NCBI GenBank assembly: GCA_022779345.1
Contig: JALFTG010000032.1
Location: 1 to 52,015, forward strand
Source: Oscillospiraceae bacterium
GTDB taxonomy: Bacteria; Bacillota; Clostridia; Oscillospirales; Oscillospiraceae
Length of the DNA: 52,015 nucleotides
Direction of reading: 5' to 3'
This document shows positions 40,893 to 51,351 of the stretch, in pieces (position 1 is the first letter of the stretch; each line of letters opens with the position of its first letter). The position numbers and the translations under genes were made by a program. Under the pieces are notes generated by a model, which searched no databases, was not told the DNA's origin, and worked only from the letters and a program-made list of their open reading frames with translations.

Positions 40893-42630
40893 CCTGATCC
40901 CTGTACCCTTTTTTCTTTCGTAATGTCTCCGCCAGTCCCAGCAGATCGTCGCTCTGCTCCCGGTTCCGGCGTTCGGTTTCCATAATGTCTATGTAATCGG
41001 ACAGGGCTGACTGTCCGTTGGCGACGGTTTCCGGCTTCTGCAGCAGGTTCGTGAGCAGGGAGGCCTCATCGGTGGACAGGCTGCCGGACAGGGACGCCAG
41101 GGACACGGTCCCGGTTCTGGTCCGCTCCCGGAGCACCCGGTAGATATTCCCCAGGGCCGGGACGGTGAAGTCCTCCGGCTCCGGCGGCGTGATGCCGTCA
41201 AACAGCTCCGGGTCCAGATACAGCAGCCGGATGATTCCCTCCTCCGCCATGGCGGAGCGGGGGTGCTCATATCGGATGGCCCGCACCGGGCTTTTCCCGG
41301 CCAGATCCATGGCCTGCTTTTCCACCTGCCGCCGGTCCCGGCCGCTTTTCCGCTTCCGGGCCAGTTCCACATCCTGGCGCACCGCGTCGGCGGACACGCC
41401 CACCATTTCCGCCACCCGCATGGCGTACAGCTCCCGCTCGGCCTTGCCGGAAAATCCGGCGATGAAGCCCTCTGCTTCCTGCAGGAAGTTCAGCTTGCTC
41501 TCGGCGGTGGACAGATCATATTTGTCCCGGATCTTCCGCAGGGTGTAGTCCACATGGTCCTCGGATTTTTCCAGCAGGTTCCGGAAGGCGTCCGGGCCGA
41601 ATTTCTTAATGAATTCGTCCGGGTCCTTGGCCCCTTCCATGGTCAGCACCCGCACCCGCACATCCAGCTTCTCCAGAATGGAGATGGCCCGGGCGGTGGC
41701 CTTCTGACCGGCCCCGTCGTTGTCGTAGGCGATGACCACCTCGTTCACATACCGGGAGATGAGCCGTGCCTGTTCCGGCGTCAGGGAGGTGCCCAGAGAG
41801 GCCACTGCGTTGTCAAACCCGGCCTGATGCATACTCACCACATCTACATTTCCCTCGCACAGGATGATATATCCCAGCTTGGATTTTTTGGCAAAATTCA
41901 TGGCGAACAGATTGTTGCTCTTGCTGAACACCGGGGTCTCCGGACTGTTCATGTATTTCGGTTCCCCGTCCCCCAGAATCCGGCCGGAAAAACCAATCAC
42001 ATTGCCCCGGACATCGAACACCGGGAACATGAGCCGGTTGCGGAAGGTGTCGTACACGCCTCCTTTTTTCCCCTTGCGCACCAGACCCGCCTGGAGCATC
42101 AGACCCTCGGAATAGCCCTTGGCCTTCATGGCATTTGTCAGGCTGTCCCAGGCGTCCGGGGCGAAGCCCAGACCGAATTTTTTCACGGTGGCGGGGGTCA
42201 GCTCCCGGCGGAGGGCGTACGCCTGAGCGGGGGCGCCGGCGGGGGAGCGGAACTGGTCATAGAAAAACCGGGCGGCGTCCTTGTTCAGTGCCAGCAGCTG
42301 TTCCCGGCGGCGGGACTCCGGGTCGGAGCGGTTCTGCTCCGGCAGCTCCATGCCCACCCGCCGGGCCAGAAATTCCACGGCCTCGGGGAAGGACAGGTTC
42401 TCGATCTCCATGATGAAATTGATGACGCTGCCGCCCTTGCCGCAGCCGAAACAGTGATAGATCTGCTTGTCCCGGGACACGGAGAAGGAGGGGGTCTTTT
42501 CACTGTGGAACGGGCACAGGCCGAACAGGTTCGCCCCACTTTTTTTCGTCAGCCGCACATACCCGGACACCACATCCACGATGTCGTTCCGGTCGCACAG
42601 CTCCTGTAAGAATGACTCCGGAAATGCCAC
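40882..42630 (-). CDS. dnaG: DNA primase DnaG (582 aa)
   Basis: Synthesises RNA primers at the replication fork. The N-terminal zinc-binding domain has Cys39-x2-His42 ([11 protein letters not shown]) and Cys60-x2-Cys63 (CFGCGKGG). The catalytic core has the conserved [17 protein letters not shown] and the Toprim motifs ([29 protein letters not shown]). A C-terminal helicase-binding region follows. I choose the GTG start because AAAGGAGGG is 6 nt upstream; an ATG 18 bp earlier overlaps that site. rpoD overlaps its end. Confidence 0.96.
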   Translation of the reverse strand: MAFPESFLQELCDRNDIVDVVSGYVRLTKKSGANLFGLCPFHSEKTPSFSVSRDKQIYHCFGCGKGGSVINFIMEIENLSFPEAVEFLARRVGMELPEQNRSDPESRRREQLLALNKDAARFFYDQFRSPAGAPAQAYALRRELTPATVKKFGLGFAPDAWDSLTNAMKAKGYSEGLMLQAGLVRKGKKGGVYDTFRNRLMFPVFDVRGNVIGFSGRILGDGEPKYMNSPETPVFSKSNNLFAMNFAKKSKLGYIILCEGNVDVVSMHQAGFDNAVASLGTSLTPEQARLISRYVNEVVIAYDNDGAGQKATARAISILEKLDVRVRVLTMEGAKDPDEFIKKFGPDAFRNLLEKSEDHVDYTLRKIRDKYDLSTAESKLNFLQEAEGFIAGFSGKAERELYAMRVAEMVGVSADAVRQDVELARKRKSGRDRRQVEKQAMDLAGKSPVRAIRYEHPRSAMAEEGIIRLLYLDPELFDGITPPEPEDFTVPALGNIYRVLRERTRTGTVSLASLSGSLSTDEASLLTNLLQKPETVANGQSALSDYIDIMETERRNREQSDDLLGLAETLRKKKGYRDQDGN

Positions 42631-42650
42631 AGTGTTCCCTCCTTTCATTG

Positions 42651-42678
42651 AATTAGGAATCAGAAATTAGAAATCAGG
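42651..42678 (-). repeat. Tandem 14-bp repeat (two units) upstream of dnaG
   Basis: AATTAGGAATCAGA and AATTAGAAATCAGG are adjacent imperfect copies (two mismatches). They form the left part of a repeat-filled intergenic spacer between dGTPase and dnaG. Confidence 0.55.
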
Positions 42679-42690
42679 AAGTTCCCGTAT

Positions 42691-42752
42691 TGAAGCCTTC
42701 CCCTTGGAAAGGGGAAGGTGGCATGGCTGAAAGCCATGCCGGATGAGGTTGA
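42691..42752 (-). repeat. Double-hairpin intergenic repeat (CCTTCCCC family)
   Basis: Two perfect hairpins lie in tandem: CCTTCCCCTT/AAGGGGAAGG with loop GGA, and GGCATGGCT/AGCCATGCC with loop GAA. GGATGAGG follows. I associate this with a common dispersed repeat of clostridial genomes. It lies between the dGTPase-like gene and dnaG, and neither hairpin has a T run. Confidence 0.7.
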
Positions 42753-42781
42753 GGAAGTACAGGCATTTCTGTCATTCCTCA

Positions 42782-43783
42782 TTATTTTACCGACCAGAAG
42801 GCCGGGATGTAGAGCTTGGAATAGATCTCCATGGCGTAGCCGTCGGTCATGCCGGAGATGTAGTCGCACACGGCCCGGTCCAGACCCTCCTCGTCCCGGA
42901 TGCTCTGGTAGTCCTCCGGGAGGGCGTCGGGATGGGCGATATAATAGTTCCAGATGTCCTCGATGATTTTCTGGACCTTGTGTTCCTCACCTTTGGCCTT
43001 GGGGTTGAGATACACGGCGTTGTACATGAACTCATGGAAGATATCAAAAGCCTCCTGCATCTCCGGAGAGAAGCGGATGACCCCGCCGCCGCTGTTTGCG
43101 ATCAGATCGGTGATGATGGAGTTGATCCGCTGGCTGTTCCGGGTGCCAATCCGTTCCCGGACGATGGCGGGGACCTCCTCATCCCGGACCACTCCGGCCC
43201 GGATGGCGTCGTCCAGATCGTGGTTCACATAGGCGATCCGGTCCGCCAGACGGACGCATACCGCCTCCAGAGTGTCGTCCTCGGCGCCGTGGGTGTGGTG
43301 CAGGATGCCCATGCGGGTCTCATAGCACAGATTCAGCCCCTGGCAGTCCTTTTCCAGCCGGTCCACCACCCGCAGGCTCTGCTCATAGTGGTGGAAGCCC
43401 TTTTCATACAGGCTGTTCAGCGCCCGCTCCCCGGCGTGGCCGAAGGGCGTGTGCCCCAGATCGTGGCCCAGGGCGATGGCCTCGGTGAGGTCCTCGTTCA
43501 GCCGCAGTGCCCGTGCAATGGTCCGGGCGGTACGGGAGACTTCCAGGGTGTGGGTCAGGCGGGTGCGGTAGTGGTCTCCCTCGGGCAGGAGGAACACCTG
43601 GGTCTTGTGCTTCAGCCGCCGGAAGGATTTGGAGTGGGTGACCCGGTCCACATCCCGCTGAAAGCAGGTGCGGATGTCACACTCCGGCTCCGGCCGCAGC
43701 CGTCCCCGGGTCCGGACACTTTTCACCCCGTCCGGGCCGATGAGCAGTTCTTCCAGTTCTTCCCGCTGCTGTCGTGGAAGCAT
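42782..43783 (-). CDS. Deoxyguanosinetriphosphate triphosphohydrolase-like HD protein (333 aa)
   Basis: A metal-dependent HD-domain phosphohydrolase of the dGTPase/SAMHD1-like family, which splits dNTPs into nucleoside and triphosphate. Metal-binding residues His78 (RLTHTLEV), His107-Asp108 (GHDLGH) and Asp near residue 189 (LADRIAYVNHDLDD) are present, as are the nearby His111 and His116. Short (type 2) dGTPase-like proteins of Firmicutes have this length. Placement upstream of dnaG is a recurring arrangement in Clostridia. A GGGGGG stretch serves as the ribosome site. Confidence 0.92.
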   Translation of the reverse strand: MLPRQQREELEELLIGPDGVKSVRTRGRLRPEPECDIRTCFQRDVDRVTHSKSFRRLKHKTQVFLLPEGDHYRTRLTHTLEVSRTARTIARALRLNEDLTEAIALGHDLGHTPFGHAGERALNSLYEKGFHHYEQSLRVVDRLEKDCQGLNLCYETRMGILHHTHGAEDDTLEAVCVRLADRIAYVNHDLDDAIRAGVVRDEEVPAIVRERIGTRNSQRINSIITDLIANSGGGVIRFSPEMQEAFDIFHEFMYNAVYLNPKAKGEEHKVQKIIEDIWNYYIAHPDALPEDYQSIRDEEGLDRAVCDYISGMTDGYAMEIYSKLYIPAFWSVK

Positions 43784-43803
43784 TCCGATCCCCCCATGAT
43801 CGT

Positions 43804-43832
43804 CATTTGAACACCTGAAAGGTGTTCAAATG
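43804..43832 (-). promoter_or_regulatory. Perfect 13-bp palindrome upstream of the dGTPase-like gene
   Basis: CATTTGAACACCT pairs perfectly with AGGTGTTCAAATG across a 3-base centre. It begins about 20 bp before the start codon, in the 5' leader of the gene. On the minus strand a weak promoter (TTGCGA, 18 bp, TAGAAT) lies upstream, so the dyad would overlap the leader. No T run is attached, so an operator or 5'UTR hairpin is more likely than a terminator. Confidence 0.55.
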
Positions 43833-43936
43833 AATTGGATAAGCATTTTTCAGAAAGTATTCTATTACTTTATACTGTTTTTTCGCAAAAAATCCTTTTT
43901 TATTTTTTGTACAAATTACGGAAATTTTCAGAAATT

Positions 43937-44563
43937 TTATGAGATGCGCACCGGCCGGAAGGTCTCACCGGTCACTTCCGGGGTGACGGTGCCGGATGTC
44001 ACATCGAAGATGCGTGCGCTGTAGGCCGGGGCGTTCTCCTCCGGCAGGAGGGCCAGGATGGTGACCCCGGCGCCGTATTCCACATCGGTGACAATGCCGT
44101 CCATGGCCTCCGTCTCCTTTTTCAGCCGCTCCAGCAGGGAATAGGAGCAGGGAAGGCGCACCTCCACCCACCGGCGGACCACGGCGATCCCGGCGGCGTC
44201 CAGGGCGTCTTTGGCACTTTTCGTATAGGCCCGGAGCAGTCCCCCGGCTCCCAGCAGCACGCCGCCGAAATACCGGGTGACCACACACACGAAGTTGGTC
44301 ACATTCTGCCGCTGGAACACCTCCAGCATGGGTACGCCCGCGGTGCCCTGGGGCTCCCCGTCGTCGGAATAGCGCACGGGGCCGTCCTTGATGGCGTAGC
44401 ACCAGCAGTTGTGCCGGGCGTCGTAGTGCTCTTTCTTCACCTGGGCCACAAAGGCTTTGGCGTCCTCTTCCGTCTCCACCATGCGTACATGGCCCAGAAA
44501 CTCTGAGCGTTTCTCTACAAAAGACGCTTCCCCCGGCCCGGCGGGGATATAATATTCCGTCAT
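43937..44563 (-). CDS. YigZ/IMPACT family protein (208 aa)
   Basis: Conserved cytoplasmic protein of the UPF0029/IMPACT family. Hallmarks are KKEHYDARHNCWCYAI, RYSDDGEPQGTAGVPMLEV and VTRYFGGVLLGAGGLLRAY. A C-terminal DUF1949-type ferredoxin-like domain follows after about residue 135. Its biochemical function is uncertain; eukaryotic IMPACT modulates translation control. It is translationally coupled to hflX by ATGA overlap. The length is typical. Confidence 0.93.
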   Translation of the reverse strand: MTEYYIPAGPGEASFVEKRSEFLGHVRMVETEEDAKAFVAQVKKEHYDARHNCWCYAIKDGPVRYSDDGEPQGTAGVPMLEVFQRQNVTNFVCVVTRYFGGVLLGAGGLLRAYTKSAKDALDAAGIAVVRRWVEVRLPCSYSLLERLKKETEAMDGIVTDVEYGAGVTILALLPEENAPAYSARIFDVTSGTVTPEVTGETFRPVRIS

Positions 44564-45738
44564 GGTGTGTCCTCCCCGGCGGGGGCGGCGAAGTCCTTCA
44601 CCCGGCCCCAGATTTCCGGTTTCACCACCGCTTCCACCACGGTGCAGTCCTCAGCGTATTCCATATTGAGCACTGCGGCCTCCCGCTGGAGCAGGTCGAT
44701 GAGATCGCCCCGCTGATAGGGGATGCGGAGCACGGCGTGGTGCTTGCCCTTGTTCAGAATCTCCGACACCAGGGCCATCAGCTCCGGCAGGCCCTCTCCG
44801 GTCCGGGCGGACACGCACACGGTGCGTTCGCCCCGGGGCAGGATGCCCAGATACCGGTCGCATTTGTTGAATACCCGGATGCAGGGGGTGTGCTCCGCAC
44901 CCAGTTCCCGGATCAGGTTGTCCACCACTTCCGCCTGGCTCATCCAGTCCGGGTTGGAAATGTCGATCACATGGAGCAGGATGTCCGCGTATTTCAGTTC
45001 TTCCAGCGTGGCCTTGAAGGCCTCCACCAGCTGGGTGGGCAGATGGCGGATGAATCCCACCGTGTCGCTGAGGAGCACCTCCTGGGTGTCCGGCAGACGC
45101 AGATGGCGGGTGGTGGTGTCCAGGGTGTCGAACAGCCGGTTGTTGGCGGGGATGCCCGCATCGGTGAGGGCGTTGAGCAGGGAGGACTTGCCCGCGTTGG
45201 TATAGCCCACCAGGGCCACCACGGGGATGGCATTCTTCTCCCGCTGACGGCGCTGGGTGGAGCGGACCTTCCGCACCGCCTCCAGTTCCTCCTCCAGCTT
45301 CTGGATCTTCCGGCGGATGTGCCGGCGGTCGGATTCCAGCTGGGTCTCGCCGGGGCCGCGGGTGCCGATGGCGCCCTCCTGCCGCTCCAGATGGGTCCAC
45401 ATACCCAGCAGCCGGGGGAGCAGGTATTTGTACTGGGCCAGCTCTACCTGCAGCCGGCCTTCGCTGGTCTGGGCCCGCTGGGCAAAGATGTCCAGAATCA
45501 GGCCGGACCGGTCCAGCACCTTTACCCCCAAATCCTCCTGCAGCACCCGCATCTGGGAGGGGGAAAGCTCATTGTCGAACACGGCCAGATCGCAGCCGTT
45601 GACCTCGATCATGTGTTTCAGCTCCTGGACCTTGCCGTCCCCGATGAAGGAGCGGGGGTCCGGGGTAGGGCGGTTCTGGAGCAGACGGCCCACCACTTCG
45701 CCCCCGGCGGTCTCCACCAGGGCGGCCAGCTCATCCAT
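44560..45738 (-). CDS. hflX: Ribosome-associated GTPase HflX (N terminus uncertain; 392 aa from first ATG)
   Basis: A GTPase that splits or rescues stalled 70S ribosomes. An HflX N-terminal nucleotide domain (RPTPDPRSFIGDGKVQEL) is followed by a helical segment with RGPGETQLESDRR. The G domain then has G1 VGYTNAGKSS, G3 LSDTVGFIRHLP and G4 VFNKCD. The first ATG is probably not the natural start. About 28 upstream in-frame codons (ERKKERAILAGLNAASLPED and more) look like a genuine HflX N terminus, yet no ATG, GTG or TTG occurs there. The sequence runs back to the end of the NUDIX gene. A CTG, ATC or ATT start is possible (see findings). Confidence 0.88.
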   Translation of the reverse strand: MDELAALVETAGGEVVGRLLQNRPTPDPRSFIGDGKVQELKHMIEVNGCDLAVFDNELSPSQMRVLQEDLGVKVLDRSGLILDIFAQRAQTSEGRLQVELAQYKYLLPRLLGMWTHLERQEGAIGTRGPGETQLESDRRHIRRKIQKLEEELEAVRKVRSTQRRQREKNAIPVVALVGYTNAGKSSLLNALTDAGIPANNRLFDTLDTTTRHLRLPDTQEVLLSDTVGFIRHLPTQLVEAFKATLEELKYADILLHVIDISNPDWMSQAEVVDNLIRELGAEHTPCIRVFNKCDRYLGILPRGERTVCVSARTGEGLPELMALVSEILNKGKHHAVLRIPYQRGDLIDLLQREAAVLNMEYAEDCTVVEAVVKPEIWGRVKDFAAPAGEDTP

Positions 45739-45836
45739 GGTGATGTCCGTGCTCCGCTCGTCCTCCGGCAGACTGGCGGCGTTCAGCCCCGCCAGAATGG
45801 CCCGTTCTTTTTTCCGTTCAATGGTATTGATAGTTG

Positions 45837-46322
45837 TCAGTCCTTTTCCGTAATGTTCAGGGGCTTGCCGTCCAGGGCGGCGTACACCAGATCGTCGCCC
45901 TCATATTGCAGCTTCAGGGAGAAGAAGGGGGCGTCCCGGCACAGCAGGTCCAGAAAAATTTTGTCCCCCTGCCAGATGGGCAGGTCCGGCACCCGTTCCA
46001 TGGGCACCCATTCCAGGTCGCCCTCATTGCACTCGATCAGCTCCCCGGAGAAGTCCGTGCAGGTATAGAGGAACATATATTCATTGTCCCACTCGTTTGA
46101 AACAAATGTGACGATGCCCCGGAGCCGGGGGGCATGGAGGGTCAGGCCGGTCTCTTCCAGAGCCTCCCGGCACATACACTCCTCGGGACTTTCTCCGTCC
46201 TCAAACTTGCCGCCGACGCCCACCCACTTGTCGTGGTTCAGGTCGTTTTCCTTTTTCACCCGGTGGAGCATGAGATAGGCCCCGTCCCGCTCGATATAGC
46301 CCAATGTGGTGTTTTTGTACAC
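45837..46322 (-). CDS. NUDIX hydrolase, MutT/8-oxo-dGTP diphosphatase-like (161 aa)
   Basis: Hydrolyses a nucleoside diphosphate linked to another moiety. The NUDIX box GGKFEDGESPEECMCREALEETGL spans residues 37-60 in two adjoining parts, with all Glu and Arg ligands (G-x5-E-x7-REUxEExGU). An oxidised-nucleotide sanitising role (8-oxo-dGTP) is typical of this subgroup, but the substrate is not proven. GTG start with AAAGGGAGGG upstream and its own promoter. It is the first gene of NUDIX-hflX-yigZ. Confidence 0.92.
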   Translation of the reverse strand: MYKNTTLGYIERDGAYLMLHRVKKENDLNHDKWVGVGGKFEDGESPEECMCREALEETGLTLHAPRLRGIVTFVSNEWDNEYMFLYTCTDFSGELIECNEGDLEWVPMERVPDLPIWQGDKIFLDLLCRDAPFFSLKLQYEGDDLVYAALDGKPLNITEKD

Positions 46323-46375
46323 CGCTGTCCCTCCCTTTGATGAGGTAGATACAATTTCCCTATTTTAATCAAATT

Positions 46376-46404
46376 ATTATACCAGTTTCCCGAAAAAAAG
46401 TAAA
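46376..46404 (-). promoter_or_regulatory. Promoter of the NUDIX-hflX-yigZ operon
   Basis: On the minus strand TTTACT and TATAAT with a 17-bp spacer and an extended -10 (TGG before TATAAT), 55 bp upstream of the GTG start. Confidence 0.72.
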
Positions 46405-46736
46405 CAGAAACCGGCGTATTTTCTGGGATTTTCCCAAAAAGTTACCTGCCGTGGAACTTTCATCCCACGGCAGGCGCAACACATTTTTTGGAGGGAAGGA
46501 GGAACTCCCCTGGACTTACATGGACATGATGGTGGTCCGGCTGCCCCAGCAGTCAGACCGGGAGGAGAATTATATACAGCATGTGCATAGAATACCACAT
46601 TGTCAGAAAAATAGCAAGCCAATTTGACGAAATTTTAACATATGGTTCTTCCAAATTTTTTCCGGGAAATTTGGTCAATAAGCAAAGAGCTGCCGGGATT
46701 GCCAGCGGGCTGGACGGAAAAACGGCCGGAAGTGTC

Positions 46737-46766
46737 TTGACAGGTGACAGTTTTTTATATTACAAT
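46737..46766 (+). promoter_or_regulatory. Promoter of the Cys-rich CFI-box protein
   Basis: The consensus TTGACA is followed after 18 bp by TACAAT, 57 bp upstream of the start codon. Confidence 0.72.
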
Positions 46767-46822
46767 ATTTTCCTGAATCATCCACAGAGTACCTGGATAT
46801 CCATATAAAAGGAGGGACCCAT

Positions 46823-47320
46823 ATGGCAAGATGTGAATATTATCAGCACAGCTGGGGTGACCGCTGCGTCATCAAGGGAAAACTCAGCGGCTCGGATTCC
46901 GACGCCATCAGCGACGATACTTACCGCAGATACTGCACCTATTCCGACGGCTACAAGACCTGCCCGTTTTATGAGCAGTATGACAAGGAGCAGAACAGCT
47001 CCGGCTGCTTTCTGACCAGCGCCTGCGTCCGGGCAAAAGGGCTGCCGGATGACTGCGAGGAGCTGGAGACCCTGCGGGCCTTCCGGGACGGCTGGCTGCG
47101 GGAGCAGAACTGCGGCGCGGCGGTGATTGCCCGGTATTATGAGATCGCGCCGGGGATCGTGTCCCGCATCAACGCCACGGCCGGAGCCGACGGCATCTGG
47201 AACCGGATCTACAGCGAGGTCATCCTGCCGTGCGTGGAGATGATCCGCACCCAGCGGTATGAGCAGGCTTTCGACACCTACCAGCAGGCGGTGCTGGGGC
47301 TGGAAAAACAGTTCGCATAA
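46823..47320 (+). CDS. Cys-rich protein with CFI-box-like domain (165 aa)
   Basis: The N-terminal 50 residues contain several cysteines (MARCEYY, DRCVIKG, RRYCTY, KTCPFYEQY), suggesting a metal or redox site. CFLTSACVRAKGLPDDCEEL then ETLRAFRDGWLRE matches the pattern of the CFI-box (CFIATA-type) module found at the C terminus of many bacterial proteins. The rest is helical (IWNRIYSEVILPCVEMIR). The function is unknown. AAAGGAGGG precedes the ATG. It has its own promoter and terminator, so it is monocistronic. Confidence 0.7.
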   Translation: MARCEYYQHSWGDRCVIKGKLSGSDSDAISDDTYRRYCTYSDGYKTCPFYEQYDKEQNSSGCFLTSACVRAKGLPDDCEELETLRAFRDGWLREQNCGAAVIARYYEIAPGIVSRINATAGADGIWNRIYSEVILPCVEMIRTQRYEQAFDTYQQAVLGLEKQFA

Positions 47321-47336
47321 ACCACTGAATCTCCCC

Positions 47337-47375
47337 AATCCCCGGACCGGGACGCTCCCGGTCCGGGGATTTTTC
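47337..47375 (+). terminator. Terminator of the Cys-rich protein gene
   Basis: The perfect 16-bp stem AATCCCCGGACCGGGA with its complement around CGC is followed by TTTTT. Confidence 0.95.
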
Positions 47376-47456
47376 ATGCCGGAACCGGGAACTGCCCCGG
47401 GCTTGCGTCCGGGGCAGCAGGAAAGAAAAATAGAACTGGAAGGTAAAAGAGAGGTA

Positions 47457-48329
47457 TCAGATAAAAATATTGATGATGCCGATGATCAGACCAATGAGGA
47501 ACCCCAGGTTCACGATGGCGTTCAGCTCATTTTTCATGACGGACATGACCAGGTCCTCGAACATCTGGATATCCATGGCATTGATCTTGTCCTCGATCAT
47601 CTGAGAGATGTTCAGGTACTGGAGCATAGGCTCCAGGCAGGTGTCCGCCAGTTTGTGGATCATGCCGGAGAGGGCCGCCTCCGCGGCGGTTTCGCTCAGA
47701 CCCATGTCACCCAGCAGGGCACCGGTGGGGGACTGCTTCAATTCCGCCACCTTGCCGTGGACGGCCTCACCGATCTTGTCCCGGCATTCCCGGCTCTTCA
47801 CGAACTCGTCCACCTTGACGGTCACGGCGGACAGAATGCTGTCCACGGGCAGGAGCATGAGCATGGGCTTGGACCGGATGACCTCCTGGGCCTTGTCGCC
47901 CACCAGCTGGGCGATGTCCATGGTCTGCAGGCTCTCCCAGATCTTGTCCGAGAGGAAGTCCTCCAGCCGGGTGGTGTCCGTGTCCTCCATCCCGGCGGCG
48001 CGGGCCAGATCCTCCAGGGTCCGGTCCCCGAACAGGCCGGAGCCGGCGACCAGGGCCGTGCTGGCGGAGTCCACCCGCTCATCGGTGATGAGCCCGGCGA
48101 TGTCTTCTTTTGTGAGTAGCACATTGGCCACGGCCTCGCCGATGGCGTGGGCCAGCCGGGGTTTGTTCTTGGGGATGACGCCCGGCGTGAAGGGCAGGGT
48201 GCGGCCGAGCACCTTCACCTCATGGTGGGGGTGGAACAGCATTTTCACCGCGATATAGTTGGTGCAGTAGCCGATGAGCGCGCCGATCAGCGGCCCGGCT
48301 ATGTAGTGCAGGATCTGGGGCAATTCCAT
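47457..48329 (-). CDS. DUF445 family membrane protein (290 aa)
   Basis: Conserved Firmicute membrane protein of unknown function (DUF445, YheB-like). An N-terminal helix (LHYIAGPLIGALIGYCTNYIA) with the motif GYCTNYIAVKMLFHP is the family signature. A long soluble, helical middle region follows, and a C-terminal helix (GFLIGLIIGIINIFI). The start is the ATG with AAAGGA upstream; an in-frame extension upstream runs into a repeat and is not coding. The position between the Cys-rich gene and clpB gives no functional clue. Confidence 0.88.
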   Translation of the reverse strand: MELPQILHYIAGPLIGALIGYCTNYIAVKMLFHPHHEVKVLGRTLPFTPGVIPKNKPRLAHAIGEAVANVLLTKEDIAGLITDERVDSASTALVAGSGLFGDRTLEDLARAAGMEDTDTTRLEDFLSDKIWESLQTMDIAQLVGDKAQEVIRSKPMLMLLPVDSILSAVTVKVDEFVKSRECRDKIGEAVHGKVAELKQSPTGALLGDMGLSETAAEAALSGMIHKLADTCLEPMLQYLNISQMIEDKINAMDIQMFEDLVMSVMKNELNAIVNLGFLIGLIIGIINIFI

Positions 48330-48377
48330 AGAGATTCCTTTCCGGGACGGACATGAAAAGCAGAAACCGGTTGTTCC

Positions 48378-48482
48378 TGTCATTCCGAGGAGGGGCGAAG
48401 CCCCGACGTGGGAATCCGCATCCCCCAACTGCGCAGTCCGGGGAGAACGGATTGCCACGTCACTTCGTTCCTCGCAATGATA
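48378..48482 (+). repeat. Inverted-repeat intergenic element (TGTCATTCCGAGG family, ~105 bp)
   Basis: Terminal inverted repeats TGTCATTCCGAGG and CCTCGCAATGATA (two mismatches) enclose a second inverted pair (GACGTGGGAATCCG with CGGATTGCCACGTC, one mismatch) and a GGGGC/GCCCC hairpin. This nested palindrome resembles widely dispersed repeats of Firmicutes and is MITE-like in shape. It is the only copy in the window. It lies between the DUF445 and clpB genes. Confidence 0.75.
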
Positions 48483-48550
48483 GGCTGGTGCTTATTGTCA
48501 TCCCGTATCATCAAGTTTTTGGGACAATTATATCGCGTGAAAGAATTTTG

Positions 48551-51148
<2,598 letters not shown>

Positions 51149-51174
51149 TCACACCTCCAAAAAGGCAAATTTAG

Positions 51175-51338
51175 TCTTTCGAACCCCCTTCGGGTGCCCG
51201 AAAGAGATTTTGCGGCCGCTCCATGCACTCGCTACGCTCGCACACTCCGCTGGCCGGGAAGCGTTTTTTGGCACAGCGAAGCCGCACCAAAAAACAGATT
51301 GGACTTGTTTGCGCCATCCGGCGCAAATTCTGCGAAGC
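51175..51338 (+). repeat. Interspersed structured repeat, copy 3 of 3 (~164 bp)
   Basis: It fills the space between clpB and the ribbon-helix-helix gene. It begins with a nested hairpin (TCTTTCG...CGAAAGA, with an inner ACCC...GGGT), then GCGGCC, CCATGCACTCGCTACGCTCG, the T6/A6 palindromic segment, GCGCC...GGCGC and TTCTGCGAAGC. The blocks match copies 1 and 2 in order and spacing. Confidence 0.85.
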
Positions 51339-51351
51339 AATTTTTATAAGG

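Larger units (their letters stand above)
46323..46822. other. 500-bp intergenic region between divergent NUDIX and Cys-rich genes
   Basis: The left part carries the NUDIX promoter. The middle has a perfect 10-bp hairpin (CCTGCCGTGG/CCACGGCAGG, 46445-46474). A Shine-Dalgarno-like GGAGGGAAGGAGG precedes a 35-codon open frame (46520-46627, MDMMVVRLPQQSDREENYIQ...) that I cannot confirm as a gene. The right part carries the promoter of the Cys-rich gene. It is AT-richer than the surroundings. Confidence 0.4.

Noticed and set aside
46520..46627. 35-codon gene preceded by GGAGGGAAGGAGG
   Set aside because: The ribosome-like site is 14 or more bases from the ATG and the peptide has no recognisable features; it is mentioned only in the intergenic entry.
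51149..51351. CIRCE or CtsR heat-shock operator upstream of clpB
   Set aside because: No TTAGCACTC-type CIRCE or GGTCAAA repeats occur; the region is occupied by repeat copy 3.
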